64,000 nt of DNA. It comes from JANNNX01 sp031398745 (GTDB lineage Bacteria > Actinomycetota > Acidimicrobiia > Acidimicrobiales > CADCSY01). How positions within the stretch are numbered: position 1 is the first letter of the stretch; every line of letters begins with the position of its first letter. Of the stretch, positions 40,384 through 49,478 are shown piece by piece. The position numbers and the translations under genes were made by a program. Location of the stretch: positions 4,507-68,506 of the forward strand of contig JANNNX010000009.1 in the NCBI GenBank assembly GCA_031398745.1, in the 5' to 3' direction. The notes beneath the pieces were generated by a model. The model made no database searches, was not told the origin of the DNA, and worked only from the letters and a program-made list of their open reading frames with translations.

Positions 40384-41684
40384 CTTCCGCCCGCTTCGTC
40401 GTCCTCGGCCTTGCTCGTCCGCGCGCCTCGTGGTTCACCGCCATCGGACGATGGTCGACGTCGGGCGCGGTCCCGGTCGAGTTCGTGCGCTGCCTGTCGC
40501 CCGAGGAGCTTCGTGCTCGCCTGGACTCCGGTCGTCGATGGTCAGCGGTGCTCCTCGACGGGGGACTTCCGTCCGTGGATCGCGACCTGCTGTCGCTCTG
40601 CGGGGCCGCGGCGGCCGCCCCGCTGGTGGTGGCGGCCGGCGCCACGGGCGTCGACTGGTTGGCGCTGGGGGCCGCCGGTGTCCTGCCGGAGGACTTCCAG
40701 CGCCAGGACCTGGTGGCCGCCCTCGACAGCCACGCGGTGGTCGTCGATACCGCCGCTCCCGCGGTGTCGGTGGATCGGGTCTCCGATGAGGGCGCGACGG
40801 GTGGCGGCGCCCTCCTGGTGGCGGTGTGCGGGAGCGGTGGGGTCGGCGCGTCGACGGTGGCCATGGCCACGGCTCAAGGGCTGGCCCGGGCGCGACCCCA
40901 GGATGAGGTCCTGCTCGTCGATCTCGCACTTCGGGCCGAGCTGGCGGTGTTGCACGACGTCGGCGACGTGGTCCCCGGGATTCAGGAGCTGATCGATCTC
41001 CATCGCCTCCGTGATGCCGGTCGGGAGGAGGTGCGGGCGCTCACGTGGGACGTGGTCGACCGTGGCTACCGGCTGCTGCTGGGTCTTCGGCGACCGACGG
41101 CATGGACGACGCTGCGTCCGACCGCCTTCCGGGCCGCGTTCGCCAGCCTGTCCGTACAGTTCGATGCTGTCGTCTGCGATCTGACGGCCGACTTCGAGAG
41201 CGAGACCGACACCGGCTCAGCCGACATCGGCGATCGCACCTTGATGGCTCGCACCGCGGTGACGTCGGCCGATGTCGTGCTGGCGGTGGGGGCGACGGGT
41301 ACCAAGGGCGTGCACAGCCTGGTGCGGTTGCTGGGTGACCTGGCAGTAGTCGGGGTGCCCGCCGGCCGGGTGGTCCCGGTGCTGAACCAGGCGCCCCGGT
41401 CGCCGGTGGCCCGGGCGGTGCTGACCCGGACCATCGCCGAGTTGTCGGCGCCGGTGATGGCCCGGGGTCGGACCTCGAGCCCGGTCTACCTGCCCACCCG
41501 CCGGGTCGACGACGCCATTCGCGACGTCACCGCGATGCCGGGTCCGCTTCCCGAGCTGCTGGCCGGGGCGGTGCTCGCGGTGGTGGCTCGCCTCGGTGTC
41601 CACGAATCGGGTCGGGGTTGGGTCGATGCCCCGGTGCCCGTGCGCCCGGGGTCGGTCGGCACCTACGCCGGGGAGTCGACGTGA
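40380..41684 (+). CDS. cpaE: CpaE/TadZ-like pilus localisation ATPase
   Basis: A 434-residue protein with an N-terminal receiver-like domain (VRCLSPEELRARLDSGRRWS, VLLDGGLPS) and a C-terminal MinD/ParA-type domain. The P-loop reads CGSGGVGASTVAMATAQGLA. The deviant Walker lysine of KGGVGKT is absent (Ser and Ala in those positions), as in many TadZ/CpaE proteins, which bind nucleotide weakly or not at all. LLVDLALRAELAVL and VVCDLTADF follow as Walker-like strands. The family places the pilus machine in the cell. GTG start overlaps the cpaB stop. Confidence 0.82.
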   Translation: MTSARFVVLGLARPRASWFTAIGRWSTSGAVPVEFVRCLSPEELRARLDSGRRWSAVLLDGGLPSVDRDLLSLCGAAAAAPLVVAAGATGVDWLALGAAGVLPEDFQRQDLVAALDSHAVVVDTAAPAVSVDRVSDEGATGGGALLVAVCGSGGVGASTVAMATAQGLARARPQDEVLLVDLALRAELAVLHDVGDVVPGIQELIDLHRLRDAGREEVRALTWDVVDRGYRLLLGLRRPTAWTTLRPTAFRAAFASLSVQFDAVVCDLTADFESETDTGSADIGDRTLMARTAVTSADVVLAVGATGTKGVHSLVRLLGDLAVVGVPAGRVVPVLNQAPRSPVARAVLTRTIAELSAPVMARGRTSSPVYLPTRRVDDAIRDVTAMPGPLPELLAGAVLAVVARLGVHESGRGWVDAPVPVRPGSVGTYAGEST

Positions 41685-42985
41685 GCCGGTCGAACGAGCG
41701 GTCGCCGCTGGAAGAGATCGAAGGGAGAGTGCTCGCCCGGGCGAAGCACGAGCACCTCGACATTGACCACCACGACGGCTTGTTGTCGCTGCGCGACATG
41801 GTCGACGAGGAGGTCGGGCGGTGGAACGACGATCACCGCCGAGGGTTGCGGCCCTACGAGCTGGCGGATCCGTCAGGAGTCGCGGACCGGGCCACCCGGA
41901 ACCTGTCCGGCTACGGGCCCCTCGAGCCCCTGCTGGCCGATCCGGACGTCTGGGAGATCATGATCAACAGTCCGGATGCCATTTTCGTCCGGCGTCATCG
42001 CGGGCGATCGGGGTACCACGACGAGACGTTCCACGACGACGAGCACGTCCTGCGCACGCTGACCAAGATCCTCGACGACGCGTCGGGGGCCCACCGCAAG
42101 CTCGACCCGGCCGAGGGACTCCAGGACGCGCAGCTCGAGGACGGTGCACGGCTGCACATCGTCCATGGCGATATCGGTCGAGGCGGCCACGTCCTGGTCA
42201 ACATCCGCCGCTTCACCGGGACGCGCTTCCGTTCGCTCGATGAGCTGGTGGCACTCGACATGTTGGATCCCGACCCCGCCGCGTTCCTCCGAGCAGCAGT
42301 GAAGGCGCGCCTGTCGATCGTGTTCGCCGGCCCGCCGGGAGCGGGCAAGACGACCTTGCTGTCGTGTTGCGCGGCCGAACTCGACCCGTCGCTGCGGGTG
42401 GCGGTGGCCGAGGAGGTCTTCGAGGTCGACGTGCCCCTGCCCAACGTGGCCAGCATGCAGACCCGACCAGCTCGGTCCGAGCGGTCCGAGATCGACCTGC
42501 GGCGCCTGGTCGCCGGGTTCCTTCGTATGGCGCCCGACGTCGCCATCGTGGGGGAGGTACGCGATCGCGAGGCTCTGCCCCTCCTCTTGACCCTCTCGTC
42601 GGGGGTGAAGGGATACACGACCATCCACGCCGGCTCTGCCCGCCAGGCCCTGACCCGGTTGCGGTTCATCTGCCAGCTGGCCGACACCCGTTCCGAGCTG
42701 CCGATGTCGGCGCTCAACAGCCTGGTCAGCGAGGCGATCGATCTGGTCGTGCACTGCCGACGGGTCGAGGGCCGACCGGTGGTGGGTGAGATCCTCGCCG
42801 TCGAGGACGTGCGGTCCGGACCGGAGGCGACCGCCTTCACGGTCACCGACCTCTACCGCCGAGCCGAGCCGGGGTCGCCGTTGCTCTGGACCGGAAACGT
42901 GCCGATCCGGGCCCGCCCGACCTTCGAGGAGGCGGGGATCGACATCGGGTCTGTCCTCGATCCCCGCCGGGAGGGACCGCGATGA
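41681..42985 (+). CDS. cpaF: CpaF/TadA secretion ATPase
   Basis: A 434-residue type II/IV secretion ATPase that powers Tad pilus assembly. The N-terminal domain has GYGPLEPLLADPDVWEIMIN; the core has Walker A GPPGAGKTTLL (about residue 213), an Asp box, Walker B-like VAIVGEVRDREALPL with the conserved acidic pair, and the His-box TIHAGSARQALTRL. GTG 41681 overlaps the cpaE stop (GTGA). The frame is open upstream but overlaps cpaE. Confidence 0.93.
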   Translation: MSRSNERSPLEEIEGRVLARAKHEHLDIDHHDGLLSLRDMVDEEVGRWNDDHRRGLRPYELADPSGVADRATRNLSGYGPLEPLLADPDVWEIMINSPDAIFVRRHRGRSGYHDETFHDDEHVLRTLTKILDDASGAHRKLDPAEGLQDAQLEDGARLHIVHGDIGRGGHVLVNIRRFTGTRFRSLDELVALDMLDPDPAAFLRAAVKARLSIVFAGPPGAGKTTLLSCCAAELDPSLRVAVAEEVFEVDVPLPNVASMQTRPARSERSEIDLRRLVAGFLRMAPDVAIVGEVRDREALPLLLTLSSGVKGYTTIHAGSARQALTRLRFICQLADTRSELPMSALNSLVSEAIDLVVHCRRVEGRPVVGEILAVEDVRSGPEATAFTVTDLYRRAEPGSPLLWTGNVPIRARPTFEEAGIDIGSVLDPRREGPR

Positions 42986-43881
42986 CGGCGCTGGTCCTGG
43001 CCATGGTGGCGGGTTACGGCGTCCACCTGGTGTTCAGCGGGGCCGTGCTCGGTTGGCACGGACTGGGCCCGGGACCGGCCTCCACACGGGCCGCGGGCGG
43101 GAACCCGCTCGCCCTGTGGCGGTGGGCGAGTGCGGCCGCGCCGACACCGGAGTTAGTGGCCGCGCTGGTGGTCGTGGGCGTGAGCGCGGCGGCCGGCACG
43201 TTCGCGGTCTTCGGTGGGCTGGTCGCTCCCGTGGTCGCCGCCACCCTGGCGATGACCGCACCGGTGGCCGCCTCCCGGGCGGCGCACGAGCGCCAGCGCC
43301 TCGCCGCCCGTGGTGCCTGGCCTCGGATGATCGAGGAGGTCCGCCTCGGAGCTACGGCGCTCGGACTTTCCATCCCGGCTGCTCTCTTCGAGGCCGGGAG
43401 TAGGGCGCCGACGGTGATGCAGGGCGCCTTCGTGGCCGCCCAGCGCGAGTGGCTGCTGTCCACCGATTTCGAGCGCTCCCTCGACGTCCTGACCACCGAA
43501 CTGGACGACGCCACGGCCGACGCGGTTGCCGAGACGCTCCTCGTGGCCCACCAGATCGGGGGCACCGAGATCGACCGGACCCTGGCGTCGCTGGCCGAGG
43601 ACAGGATCCTCGACCTCGAGGGTCGTCGCGACGCCGAAGCTCGTCAGGCGGGCGCCCGCTTCGCCCGGTGGTTCGTCCTGGTGGTGCCCGCCGGCATGGC
43701 CCTGGTCGGACTCGGCGTCGGTACCGGCCGGGCCGCCTACGGCGAGGCCGGGGCCCAGCTGGTCGTGGCCGCCGCGCTGGCATCGATCGCCGGTTGCTGG
43801 CTGTGGGCCAGCACCATCATGCGCCTCCCGCGGGAGACCAGGGTCTTCGCTGGCCGGCGGCCCCTCGGAGAGCCCCGGTGA
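42982..43881 (+). CDS. tadB: TadB-like pilus platform protein
   Basis: A 299-residue polytopic inner-membrane protein with a T2SF (GspF-like) domain: four or five hydrophobic segments flanking a cytoplasmic helical region (AWPRMIEEVRLGATALGLSI, LLVAHQIGGTEIDRTLASLAED). In Tad systems TadB and TadC form the membrane platform moved by the CpaF motor. The start overlaps cpaF by 4 bases (ATGA). The N-terminal half is less conserved than usual. Confidence 0.82.
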   Translation: MTALVLAMVAGYGVHLVFSGAVLGWHGLGPGPASTRAAGGNPLALWRWASAAAPTPELVAALVVVGVSAAAGTFAVFGGLVAPVVAATLAMTAPVAASRAAHERQRLAARGAWPRMIEEVRLGATALGLSIPAALFEAGSRAPTVMQGAFVAAQREWLLSTDFERSLDVLTTELDDATADAVAETLLVAHQIGGTEIDRTLASLAEDRILDLEGRRDAEARQAGARFARWFVLVVPAGMALVGLGVGTGRAAYGEAGAQLVVAAALASIAGCWLWASTIMRLPRETRVFAGRRPLGEPR

Positions 43882-44780
43882 CCAGTCGGCTGCCGTTCGC
43901 CTCGCTGATCCTGCTCTGGGTCGGAGCGACCTTGCTGTTGAGTGAGCGACGCTGGTTCAGTCGGGTCTCGCTGGTCTCTCGCCTCGGACCCCACGCCGTC
44001 GGGGGAGTTCGGGGCGCCGGGTCGGGGGTGCTGTCGGTCGGATCCCTGCGCGACCTGGTGCTGCCGCTGGCCGAGGTCGTCGCCGGCTGGCTCCGTGGAC
44101 TCGGGCTGACCGACGATGTCGAGCGGCGACTGGCCCGGGTCCATGCCGAGTCGGACGTGGGGTCGTTCCGCGCCCGTCAGGTCGCGTGGGCGCTCGGCGG
44201 ACTGGTGGGTGGCGCCTTGGTGGCCGCCGCCCTCGGCGCCCCCCCAGCGATCGCCCTCCTCCTCCTTCTCGCCGGCCCGGTGGTGGGTGTGCTGGTGCCC
44301 GAGCAGCTCCTGGCGCTGCAGGCGAGGACCTGGCAGCGACGGCTCTTCCTCGAGCTCCCGGTGGTGAGCGAGCAGCTGGCCCTGCTCCTGTCGGCGGGCT
44401 GGTCGCTCGGTGCTGCCCTCGGCCGGGTCTCGGAGCGGGGCTCGGGGGCTTGCGCCCGTGATCTCGACCGGGTGGGCCGACGCGTCCGTCAAGGCCTTTC
44501 CGAGACCGAGGCACTGCGGGAGTGGGCCGAGGTCGCGGCGTTGCCAGCGGTCGATCGCCTGGTGTCGGTCCTGGCCCTCCATCGACACACGTCCGACCTC
44601 GGCCGACTGCTCTCGGAGGAGGCCCGGGCGCTACGTCGAGCGGTGCACCGAGAGCTCATCGAGAGCGCCGAGCGGCGGGCCCAGCAGGTCTGGATCCCGG
44701 TGACGGTCGCCACGCTCGTGCCCGGCGTGGTCTTCCTGGCGATCCCATTCGTCGACGCCCTCGACCGCTTCGGCGGGTGA
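43878..44780 (+). CDS. tadC: TadC-like pilus platform protein
   Basis: A 300-residue membrane protein with a second T2SF domain (LELPVVSEQLALLLSAGWSL, SVLALHRHTSDLGRLLSEEA) and closing helices (VWIPVTVATLVPGVVFLAIP). It pairs with tadB, whose stop it overlaps (GTGA at 43878). The next gene, for the small pilin, follows after a 31-base gap containing a Shine-Dalgarno sequence, so pilin expression may be set separately. Confidence 0.85.
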   Translation: MTSRLPFASLILLWVGATLLLSERRWFSRVSLVSRLGPHAVGGVRGAGSGVLSVGSLRDLVLPLAEVVAGWLRGLGLTDDVERRLARVHAESDVGSFRARQVAWALGGLVGGALVAAALGAPPAIALLLLLAGPVVGVLVPEQLLALQARTWQRRLFLELPVVSEQLALLLSAGWSLGAALGRVSERGSGACARDLDRVGRRVRQGLSETEALREWAEVAALPAVDRLVSVLALHRHTSDLGRLLSEEARALRRAVHRELIESAERRAQQVWIPVTVATLVPGVVFLAIPFVDALDRFGG

Positions 44781-44811
44781 CGGCGTACCAGTTCCCGAGG
44801 GAGGAGAGCAG

Positions 44812-45003
44812 ATGGTGGAGATGCTGAGGGTGTTGCGGGCAGTGGCCGACCGGCTCCGTGGCCAACGAGGTGAGGGCGTCATCTCGACGGCCATCGCCGT
44901 GTTGATCATGGCCGTGATCGGTTTGGCCATGTGGGTGACCTTCGACCGGGTCTTCGACGATGCCGGCGAGCGGGTGGAGGATCACGTCCAGCAGATCGGC
45001 TGA
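44812..45003 (+). CDS. Small Flp-pilin-like membrane protein
   Basis: A 63-residue protein: a basic N-terminus (RVLRAVADRLRGQRGEG), one hydrophobic helix (VISTAIAVLIMAVIGLAMW) and a charged amphipathic C-terminus. Size, position after tadC and the Gly-Glu junction before the helix (RGEGVIS) match Flp/type IVb pilins cleaved by a prepilin peptidase; the usual tyrosine after the glutamate is missing. GGAGAG lies ahead of the ATG (a second ATG three codons on is equally possible). No prepilin peptidase is in the window. Confidence 0.72.
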   Translation: MVEMLRVLRAVADRLRGQRGEGVISTAIAVLIMAVIGLAMWVTFDRVFDDAGERVEDHVQQIG

Positions 45004-45397
45004 GGGGAGCGACGCCGGCGTCGGCCTGATCGGCACGCTGGTCGGCGTCGTTGTCATCCTCAGCTTCTTGCTGCTCGCGGTCCAGGTCGTGCTCGGTCTC
45101 TACGAGACATCGATGGTCACTGCTGCGGGGTTCGACGCGGCCCGTCTGGTTGCCGGCTCAGCCGGTGGCGAGGCGAACGAGTCAGCGGCCGAGGACCACG
45201 CCCGATCGCTTCTCGGGGCCCGGGGTGCGGCACTGCGGTTCGAGTGGGCCTACCGCGACACCGACTCGATTCCCGGGGTGGACGTGGTCGAGCTCCACCT
45301 GGTGGCGGCGCCCCGGCGGCCGCTGCTGCCACTCGTGCCCGACCAGCTCTTGGGCGTGGACCGGACCTTCGTCGTCCGAATCGAGCAGGTCCGGTGA
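44960..45397 (+). CDS. TadE-like pseudopilin 1
   Basis: A 145-residue protein with an N-terminal hydrophobic helix (GLIGTLVGVVVILSFLLLAVQ) followed by a periplasmic-facing domain, as in TadE minor pseudopilins (VVLGLYETSMVTAAGFDAARLV). The only usable start codon in frame is the ATG at 44960, inside the pilin gene, giving a 44-base overlap; a non-standard start near 45003 cannot be excluded. The stop is shared with the next GTG (GTGA). Confidence 0.65.
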   Translation: MPASGWRITSSRSAEGSDAGVGLIGTLVGVVVILSFLLLAVQVVLGLYETSMVTAAGFDAARLVAGSAGGEANESAAEDHARSLLGARGAALRFEWAYRDTDSIPGVDVVELHLVAAPRRPLLPLVPDQLLGVDRTFVVRIEQVR

Positions 45398-45888
45398 GCG
45401 GGTTCGTTCGCCGCCGGCTGTCCGACGAGCGGGGGGTGGTCGGGGGCTTCGAGGCCCTGCCGTTCGGCATCCTGGTGTTCGTCGTCGGGCTGTTGCTCCT
45501 GGTCGACGGCTGGGCGGTAGTCGACGCCAAGCTGGCGGTCTCGGCCGCGGCCCGGGAGGCGACGCGGACCTTCGTCGAGTCGGGCTCCGGCTCGACCCAG
45601 GCAGCCGCAGCCGCGGGCGAAGCGGCCGCCCTCGATGCCGTTCTTGCCCAGCAGGCCCATCCCGGTGCGATCGAGGTTCGGTGGGAGGAGCCGGTGCGTC
45701 TCGAGCGCTGCGCGCCGGTGACGGCAGTGGTGCGCCAGCGGGTGGCTCTGGTGAACCTTCCCTGGATTGGCGGCATCGGACCCGGTGCGATCACGGTCGA
45801 GGGACGCCACCGGGAGGTGGTGGACCCGTATCGCGACGGCGTGCCCGGCACCGAGGACGGCCTGGTCGAGAGCGGGCCGTGCGGATGA
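45394..45888 (+). CDS. TadE-like pseudopilin 2
   Basis: A 164-residue protein with a single N-terminal helix (LPFGILVFVVGLLLLVDGWA) after a short basic leader containing SDERGVVGGFEAL, then a globular outer domain with one cysteine pair (RCAPV, SGPCG). It starts in the previous stop (GTGA) and ends in the next start (ATGA). The family forms the initiating tip or base of Tad pili. Confidence 0.7.
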   Translation: MSGFVRRRLSDERGVVGGFEALPFGILVFVVGLLLLVDGWAVVDAKLAVSAAAREATRTFVESGSGSTQAAAAAGEAAALDAVLAQQAHPGAIEVRWEEPVRLERCAPVTAVVRQRVALVNLPWIGGIGPGAITVEGRHREVVDPYRDGVPGTEDGLVESGPCG

Positions 45889-46364
45889 CCTCGCCCTCTG
45901 GCGAATCCCGGCCGCTCGATGGCGAGCGGGCCAGCGTCCTGGCCCTGCTGCCGGCGGCGGTGCTGGTGTTCCTCGTCCTCGGGGCCCTCGCGTTCGATGT
46001 TGCAGTCGCCTTCCAGGGAGAGCGCCAGGTGGCCAACTTGGCCGCCGCGGCGGCCAACGACGCCGCCACCCGGGGTCTCGATCTCGACCGCTTCTATGCC
46101 GACGGATCGATCGTTCTCGATCCGTCGAATGTCGAGCAGATCGTGGGCGACGCGGTCGAGATCCAGCGATTGGGAGACGACGCCCTGGAGGACGTCGACG
46201 TCGTCGTGGCCCTGGGGGCCGAGGGCGCGTCGGTGACGGTCACCGTGTCGGCCCGGGTCCCCTACGTGTTCTCCAAGGCCCTACCCGGAGGCCCCGACAG
46301 TGTGACGGTGTCGGCGTCGAGCACGTTCGACGCCGTCGCCCCGGGCTTGCCGGATCCGCCCTGA
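45885..46364 (+). CDS. TadG-like pilus-associated membrane protein
   Basis: A 159-residue protein with the TadG/Flp-associated start GERASVLALLPAAVLVFLVL and one transmembrane helix, followed by a small extracytoplasmic domain (VAFQGERQVANLAAAAANDAATRGLDL) and a beta-rich part (VTVTVSARVPYVFSKALPG). Usual TadG proteins also carry a VWA domain, which is absent here, so it may act as a further minor pseudopilin. Last gene of the tightly coupled operon. Confidence 0.7.
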   Translation: MTSPSGESRPLDGERASVLALLPAAVLVFLVLGALAFDVAVAFQGERQVANLAAAAANDAATRGLDLDRFYADGSIVLDPSNVEQIVGDAVEIQRLGDDALEDVDVVVALGAEGASVTVTVSARVPYVFSKALPGGPDSVTVSASSTFDAVAPGLPDPP

Positions 46365-46373
46365 GGCGCCAAT

Positions 46374-47120
46374 ATGCATGAGATGACACGAAAGACATGT
46401 GCTGTGGGCCGAGCCACCGGCTGGCTGACGCTGTTGACCCTGACCGGATCGGTCGCCTGGTTCACCGGTGAGCCGCTGCGGGTGCCCGGCGCGGGTCTGG
46501 CGAACTGGCTGGCGTGGATGGAGGCCCGTGGTCCCGACGGAGCCGCGCTCGACGTGGGTCGCGTGGCGGTGCTGGCCGTCGTCGCCTACCTGGTGGTGGT
46601 GACGCTGGCTGGAGGTGCCGCCCGAGCTCTCGGGCAGGTGTCGGTGACCGCCTGGCTCGACCGCTGGACGCTGCCGATGGTGCGTCGGGTGTTGGCCGGG
46701 GGGACGGCGGCGGCGATGGTGGCGACGTTGGCGGCGACGCCGGTCGCCAGCGCTGGCTCGCTACCGTCGTCCACGGGTGCTCGCCTGACGGTGGTGTCAC
46801 CCAGCCCGCCGACCACACCGAGTGCGGCACCCGTGATGAGGGCGGGGACTGTGGTGGCGCCGACCGACCCCGGTCCGCAACCCTCAGTCACCAGCGAGGC
46901 GCCCGCCACCCCGGTCGAACGGGTGCTGGTGCCCGGCGACCACCTCTGGTCGGTGGCGGCCGAGGTGGTGGCCGGGCAGCTCGGCCGGTCGCCGAACGAG
47001 GGCGAGGTGGCCCGGTACTGGGCTCGCCTGGTGGCGGCCAATGTCGACCGGCTGGCCGACCCGGCCAATCCCGACCTGGTCTTCGCGGGCGACACCGTGG
47101 TCCTGCCGCCGGCTGCCTGA
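46374..47120 (+). CDS. LysM-domain membrane protein
   Basis: A 248-residue protein with two or three hydrophobic segments in the first 110 residues, a Pro/Ser/Thr-rich linker and a C-terminal LysM domain (VERVLVPGDHLWSVAAEVVA to VFAGDTVVLPPAA), which binds peptidoglycan. It begins 9 bases after the TadG-like gene and is likely part of the pilus transcript; a second ATG at 46383 is an alternative start. It might anchor the pilus machine to the wall. That job is inferred. Confidence 0.75.
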   Translation: MHEMTRKTCAVGRATGWLTLLTLTGSVAWFTGEPLRVPGAGLANWLAWMEARGPDGAALDVGRVAVLAVVAYLVVVTLAGGAARALGQVSVTAWLDRWTLPMVRRVLAGGTAAAMVATLAATPVASAGSLPSSTGARLTVVSPSPPTTPSAAPVMRAGTVVAPTDPGPQPSVTSEAPATPVERVLVPGDHLWSVAAEVVAGQLGRSPNEGEVARYWARLVAANVDRLADPANPDLVFAGDTVVLPPAA

Positions 47121-47165
47121 GCGACGTTCCGGCGACCTTCTGCGGGCCATCCTCGCAGGTCAGGG

Positions 47166-47179
47166 GGTTCCCAGGAACC
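47166..47179. promoter_or_regulatory. Palindrome GGTTCC-CA-GGAACC upstream of the glycan cluster
   Basis: A perfect 6-bp inverted repeat with a 2-base centre, in the 115-base gap before the glycosyltransferase gene. Its position fits an operator; there is no second site to confirm this. Confidence 0.35.
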
Positions 47180-47235
47180 GCCATGTACGGGCGTGGCAGG
47201 CTTCTGGGTACTCGTGGTGCGAGAGGAGGTCCCCC

Positions 47236-48438
47236 GTGACTCTCGTGAGCACGTCTGCGCCGACCTCGGTGCACAACGGTCCCGTCCGCATCACTCCCCG
47301 TCGCCCCCGGCTCTCGCTCGGCCTGGTGGGGACCTTCCCGCCGACCCAGTGCGGCATCGCCACCTTCACCGCTGCCCTGCACCGGACCCTGGCCGACCAC
47401 GGTGGAGACCTCGGGGTCGTCGAGCTGGTCGACGGAGTCGGCCTGGTCCCGCGCTCGGCATCCGCCGGGGTCGTGCACCAATGGCGACACCACGACCGGG
47501 GCTCGCTCACCGAGGCCATCGACGTCCTCGACCGCTTCGACGCCACCATCATCCAGCACGAGTACGGCATCTTCGGCGGTCGCGACGGCGACGAGGTGCT
47601 CGAGCTCGTCGATCGGACCGCCCGGCCGACCATCGTCGTGCTCCATACCGTGCTGCGCGACCCCTCACTCCGCCAGCGCAGCATCATCGAGCTCCTGGGG
47701 GAGCGGGCCGGCGCCCTGGTAGTGATGAGCGAGGCGGCTCGACGTCGGCTGCTCAGCCGCTACCGGGTGCCGCCGGGCGCCGTCTCGGTGATCCCCCACG
47801 GTGCGGCCGACAACCGCCGGCCCCTGCCCCCGCCCGGCGATCGCCCCGTGATCCTGACCTGGGGCCTGCTCGGCCCGGGCAAAGGCATCGAGTGGGTCAT
47901 CGACGGCCTCGACGCGGTGCGCGGCCTCGACCCCGCCCCCCGCTACCTAGTGGCCGGCGAGACCCACCCCAAGGTCAAGGCCGCGCACGGCGAGACCTAC
48001 CGCCAGTCGCTGCTCGAGCGGGCTCAGGCCCGGGGGGTCGCCCACCTCGTGGAGTTCGACGACCGCTACCGCAGCGTGGCTCAGCTCAACGAGGTGGTGG
48101 CCCAGGCCAGCGTGGTCGTCCTGCCCTACGAGTCGACCGAGCAGATCACCTCCGGGGTGCTGGTCGACGCCCTGGCCTCGGGACGCCCGGTCGTCGCCAC
48201 CGCCTTCCCCCATGCCCTCGAGGTGCTCGAAGGCGGGGCTGGGGTGATCGTGCCCCACGGCGACCCGGCCGCCCTCGGTCGCGCCCTGCGGGATCTGCTG
48301 ACCGACCGCGACCGCCTCGAGGCCATGGCCCAGAGAGCCACGTCCCAGGCGGTCGACCTGCTGTGGCCGGCCGTCGGCGAGCGGTACCTGGCGTTGGCCC
48401 ACCAGCTGGTGGCCGACGACTTCGTCGCCACCGCATGA
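47236..48438 (+). CDS. GT4-family glycosyltransferase
   Basis: A 400-residue GT-B glycosyltransferase. The N-terminal domain begins LSLGLVGTFPPTQCGIATFT, the nucleotide-sugar domain has VILTWGLLGPGKGIEW, YLVAGETHPKVK and the C-terminal donor site VLPYESTEQITSGVLVDALASGRPVVAT, where the conserved EX7E region lies. GTG 47236 follows a perfect AGGAGGT at 5-6 bases. The next gene overlaps by 4 bases, and two GH130 enzymes follow, so the product may be a mannose-type glycan made or turned over by this cluster. Confidence 0.9.
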   Translation: MTLVSTSAPTSVHNGPVRITPRRPRLSLGLVGTFPPTQCGIATFTAALHRTLADHGGDLGVVELVDGVGLVPRSASAGVVHQWRHHDRGSLTEAIDVLDRFDATIIQHEYGIFGGRDGDEVLELVDRTARPTIVVLHTVLRDPSLRQRSIIELLGERAGALVVMSEAARRRLLSRYRVPPGAVSVIPHGAADNRRPLPPPGDRPVILTWGLLGPGKGIEWVIDGLDAVRGLDPAPRYLVAGETHPKVKAAHGETYRQSLLERAQARGVAHLVEFDDRYRSVAQLNEVVAQASVVVLPYESTEQITSGVLVDALASGRPVVATAFPHALEVLEGGAGVIVPHGDPAALGRALRDLLTDRDRLEAMAQRATSQAVDLLWPAVGERYLALAHQLVADDFVATA

Positions 48439-49478
48439 CCCTGGCGCCGCCGCTCGAGCACCTCTGGCGGCTGAGCGACGACACCGGCACCATCGAGCAC
48501 GCCACCGGCGATGTGCCCCAGCTCGCCCACGGCTACTGCGTCGACGACGTCGCCCGGGTGTTGCTGGTGGCCGGCCGGGCGGCCCGCCTCGACGGCGATG
48601 CCGCCGACCCCCGCTGGCGGCGACTGGCCGAGGTCTCGCTGGCTTTCCTGCAGCACATGGCCCGGCCCGACGGGCGGTTCCACAACCGCCGGGCGGTCGG
48701 CGGGGAGATCACCGACGAGGTCGGGTCGAGCGACTGCTGGGGCCGGGCGGTGCACGCCCTGGGGGAGACCGCCACCGGGCCGTGGCCCGACCTGGCCGAC
48801 GCGGCCCTGGGCGCCCTTCCCGCGGCCCTGGAGGTCCGCTCGTCGCACCCCCGCTCGATGGCCGAGGCCGCACTGGGCGCGGCCGCGCTGGTGGTGGCGG
48901 GCGACGAACGCGTGCAGTGGGCCGCCTGCGGGCTCCTCTCCGACGCCGTGCGCACCCTCCGCGCCCTCGGTCCGGCCGACGCCAGCGACGACGCCGAGTG
49001 GCCGTGGCCCGAGCCCCGGCTCAGCTGGGGCAATGCCCTCCTGCCCGACGCGTTGGTGGCGGCCGGCACCGCCCTCGATGACCGCGCCACCCGCGCCCGG
49101 GGCCTCGCCCAGCTCGGCTGGCTCGCCGACCAGGAGCACCACGACGGCCACCTGAGCGTCACCCCGGTGGGCGGCCGGGGGCCGGGCGACCCCCGACCCG
49201 GGTTCGACCAGCAGCCGATCGAGGTCGCCACCTTGGCCGACGCCGGCCTGCGGGCCTGGCTGACCACCGGCGACGAGCGGTGGCGGACGCTGGTCTTCGA
49301 GGCCCGAGCCTGGTTCGAGGGCGACAACGACGTCGGCGTGGCCATGGGCGACCCCGACACCGGCGCCGGCTTCGACGGCCTCGAGGTCGACGGCCGCAAC
49401 GACAACCGGGGGGCCGAGTCGACGTTGGCCTACCTGGCCACCTCGATCGCGGCCGCCCGGGCTGCTCAGGATCGGTGA
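48435..49478 (+). CDS. Helical carbohydrate-active partner protein
   Basis: A 347-residue soluble protein predicted from its repeating helical pattern (WRRLAEVSLAFLQHM, WGRAVHALGETATG, WGNALLPDALVAAG) to form an (alpha/alpha)6-type barrel, as in six-hairpin glycosidases. The conserved DVARVLLVAGRAA, GSSDCWGRAV and ESTLAYL segments recur in proteins encoded beside, or fused to, GT4 transferases and GH130 enzymes. No catalytic acid is obvious. ATGA overlap with the transferase argues for joint function. Reaction unknown. Confidence 0.7.
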   Translation: MTLAPPLEHLWRLSDDTGTIEHATGDVPQLAHGYCVDDVARVLLVAGRAARLDGDAADPRWRRLAEVSLAFLQHMARPDGRFHNRRAVGGEITDEVGSSDCWGRAVHALGETATGPWPDLADAALGALPAALEVRSSHPRSMAEAALGAAALVVAGDERVQWAACGLLSDAVRTLRALGPADASDDAEWPWPEPRLSWGNALLPDALVAAGTALDDRATRARGLAQLGWLADQEHHDGHLSVTPVGGRGPGDPRPGFDQQPIEVATLADAGLRAWLTTGDERWRTLVFEARAWFEGDNDVGVAMGDPDTGAGFDGLEVDGRNDNRGAESTLAYLATSIAAARAAQDR

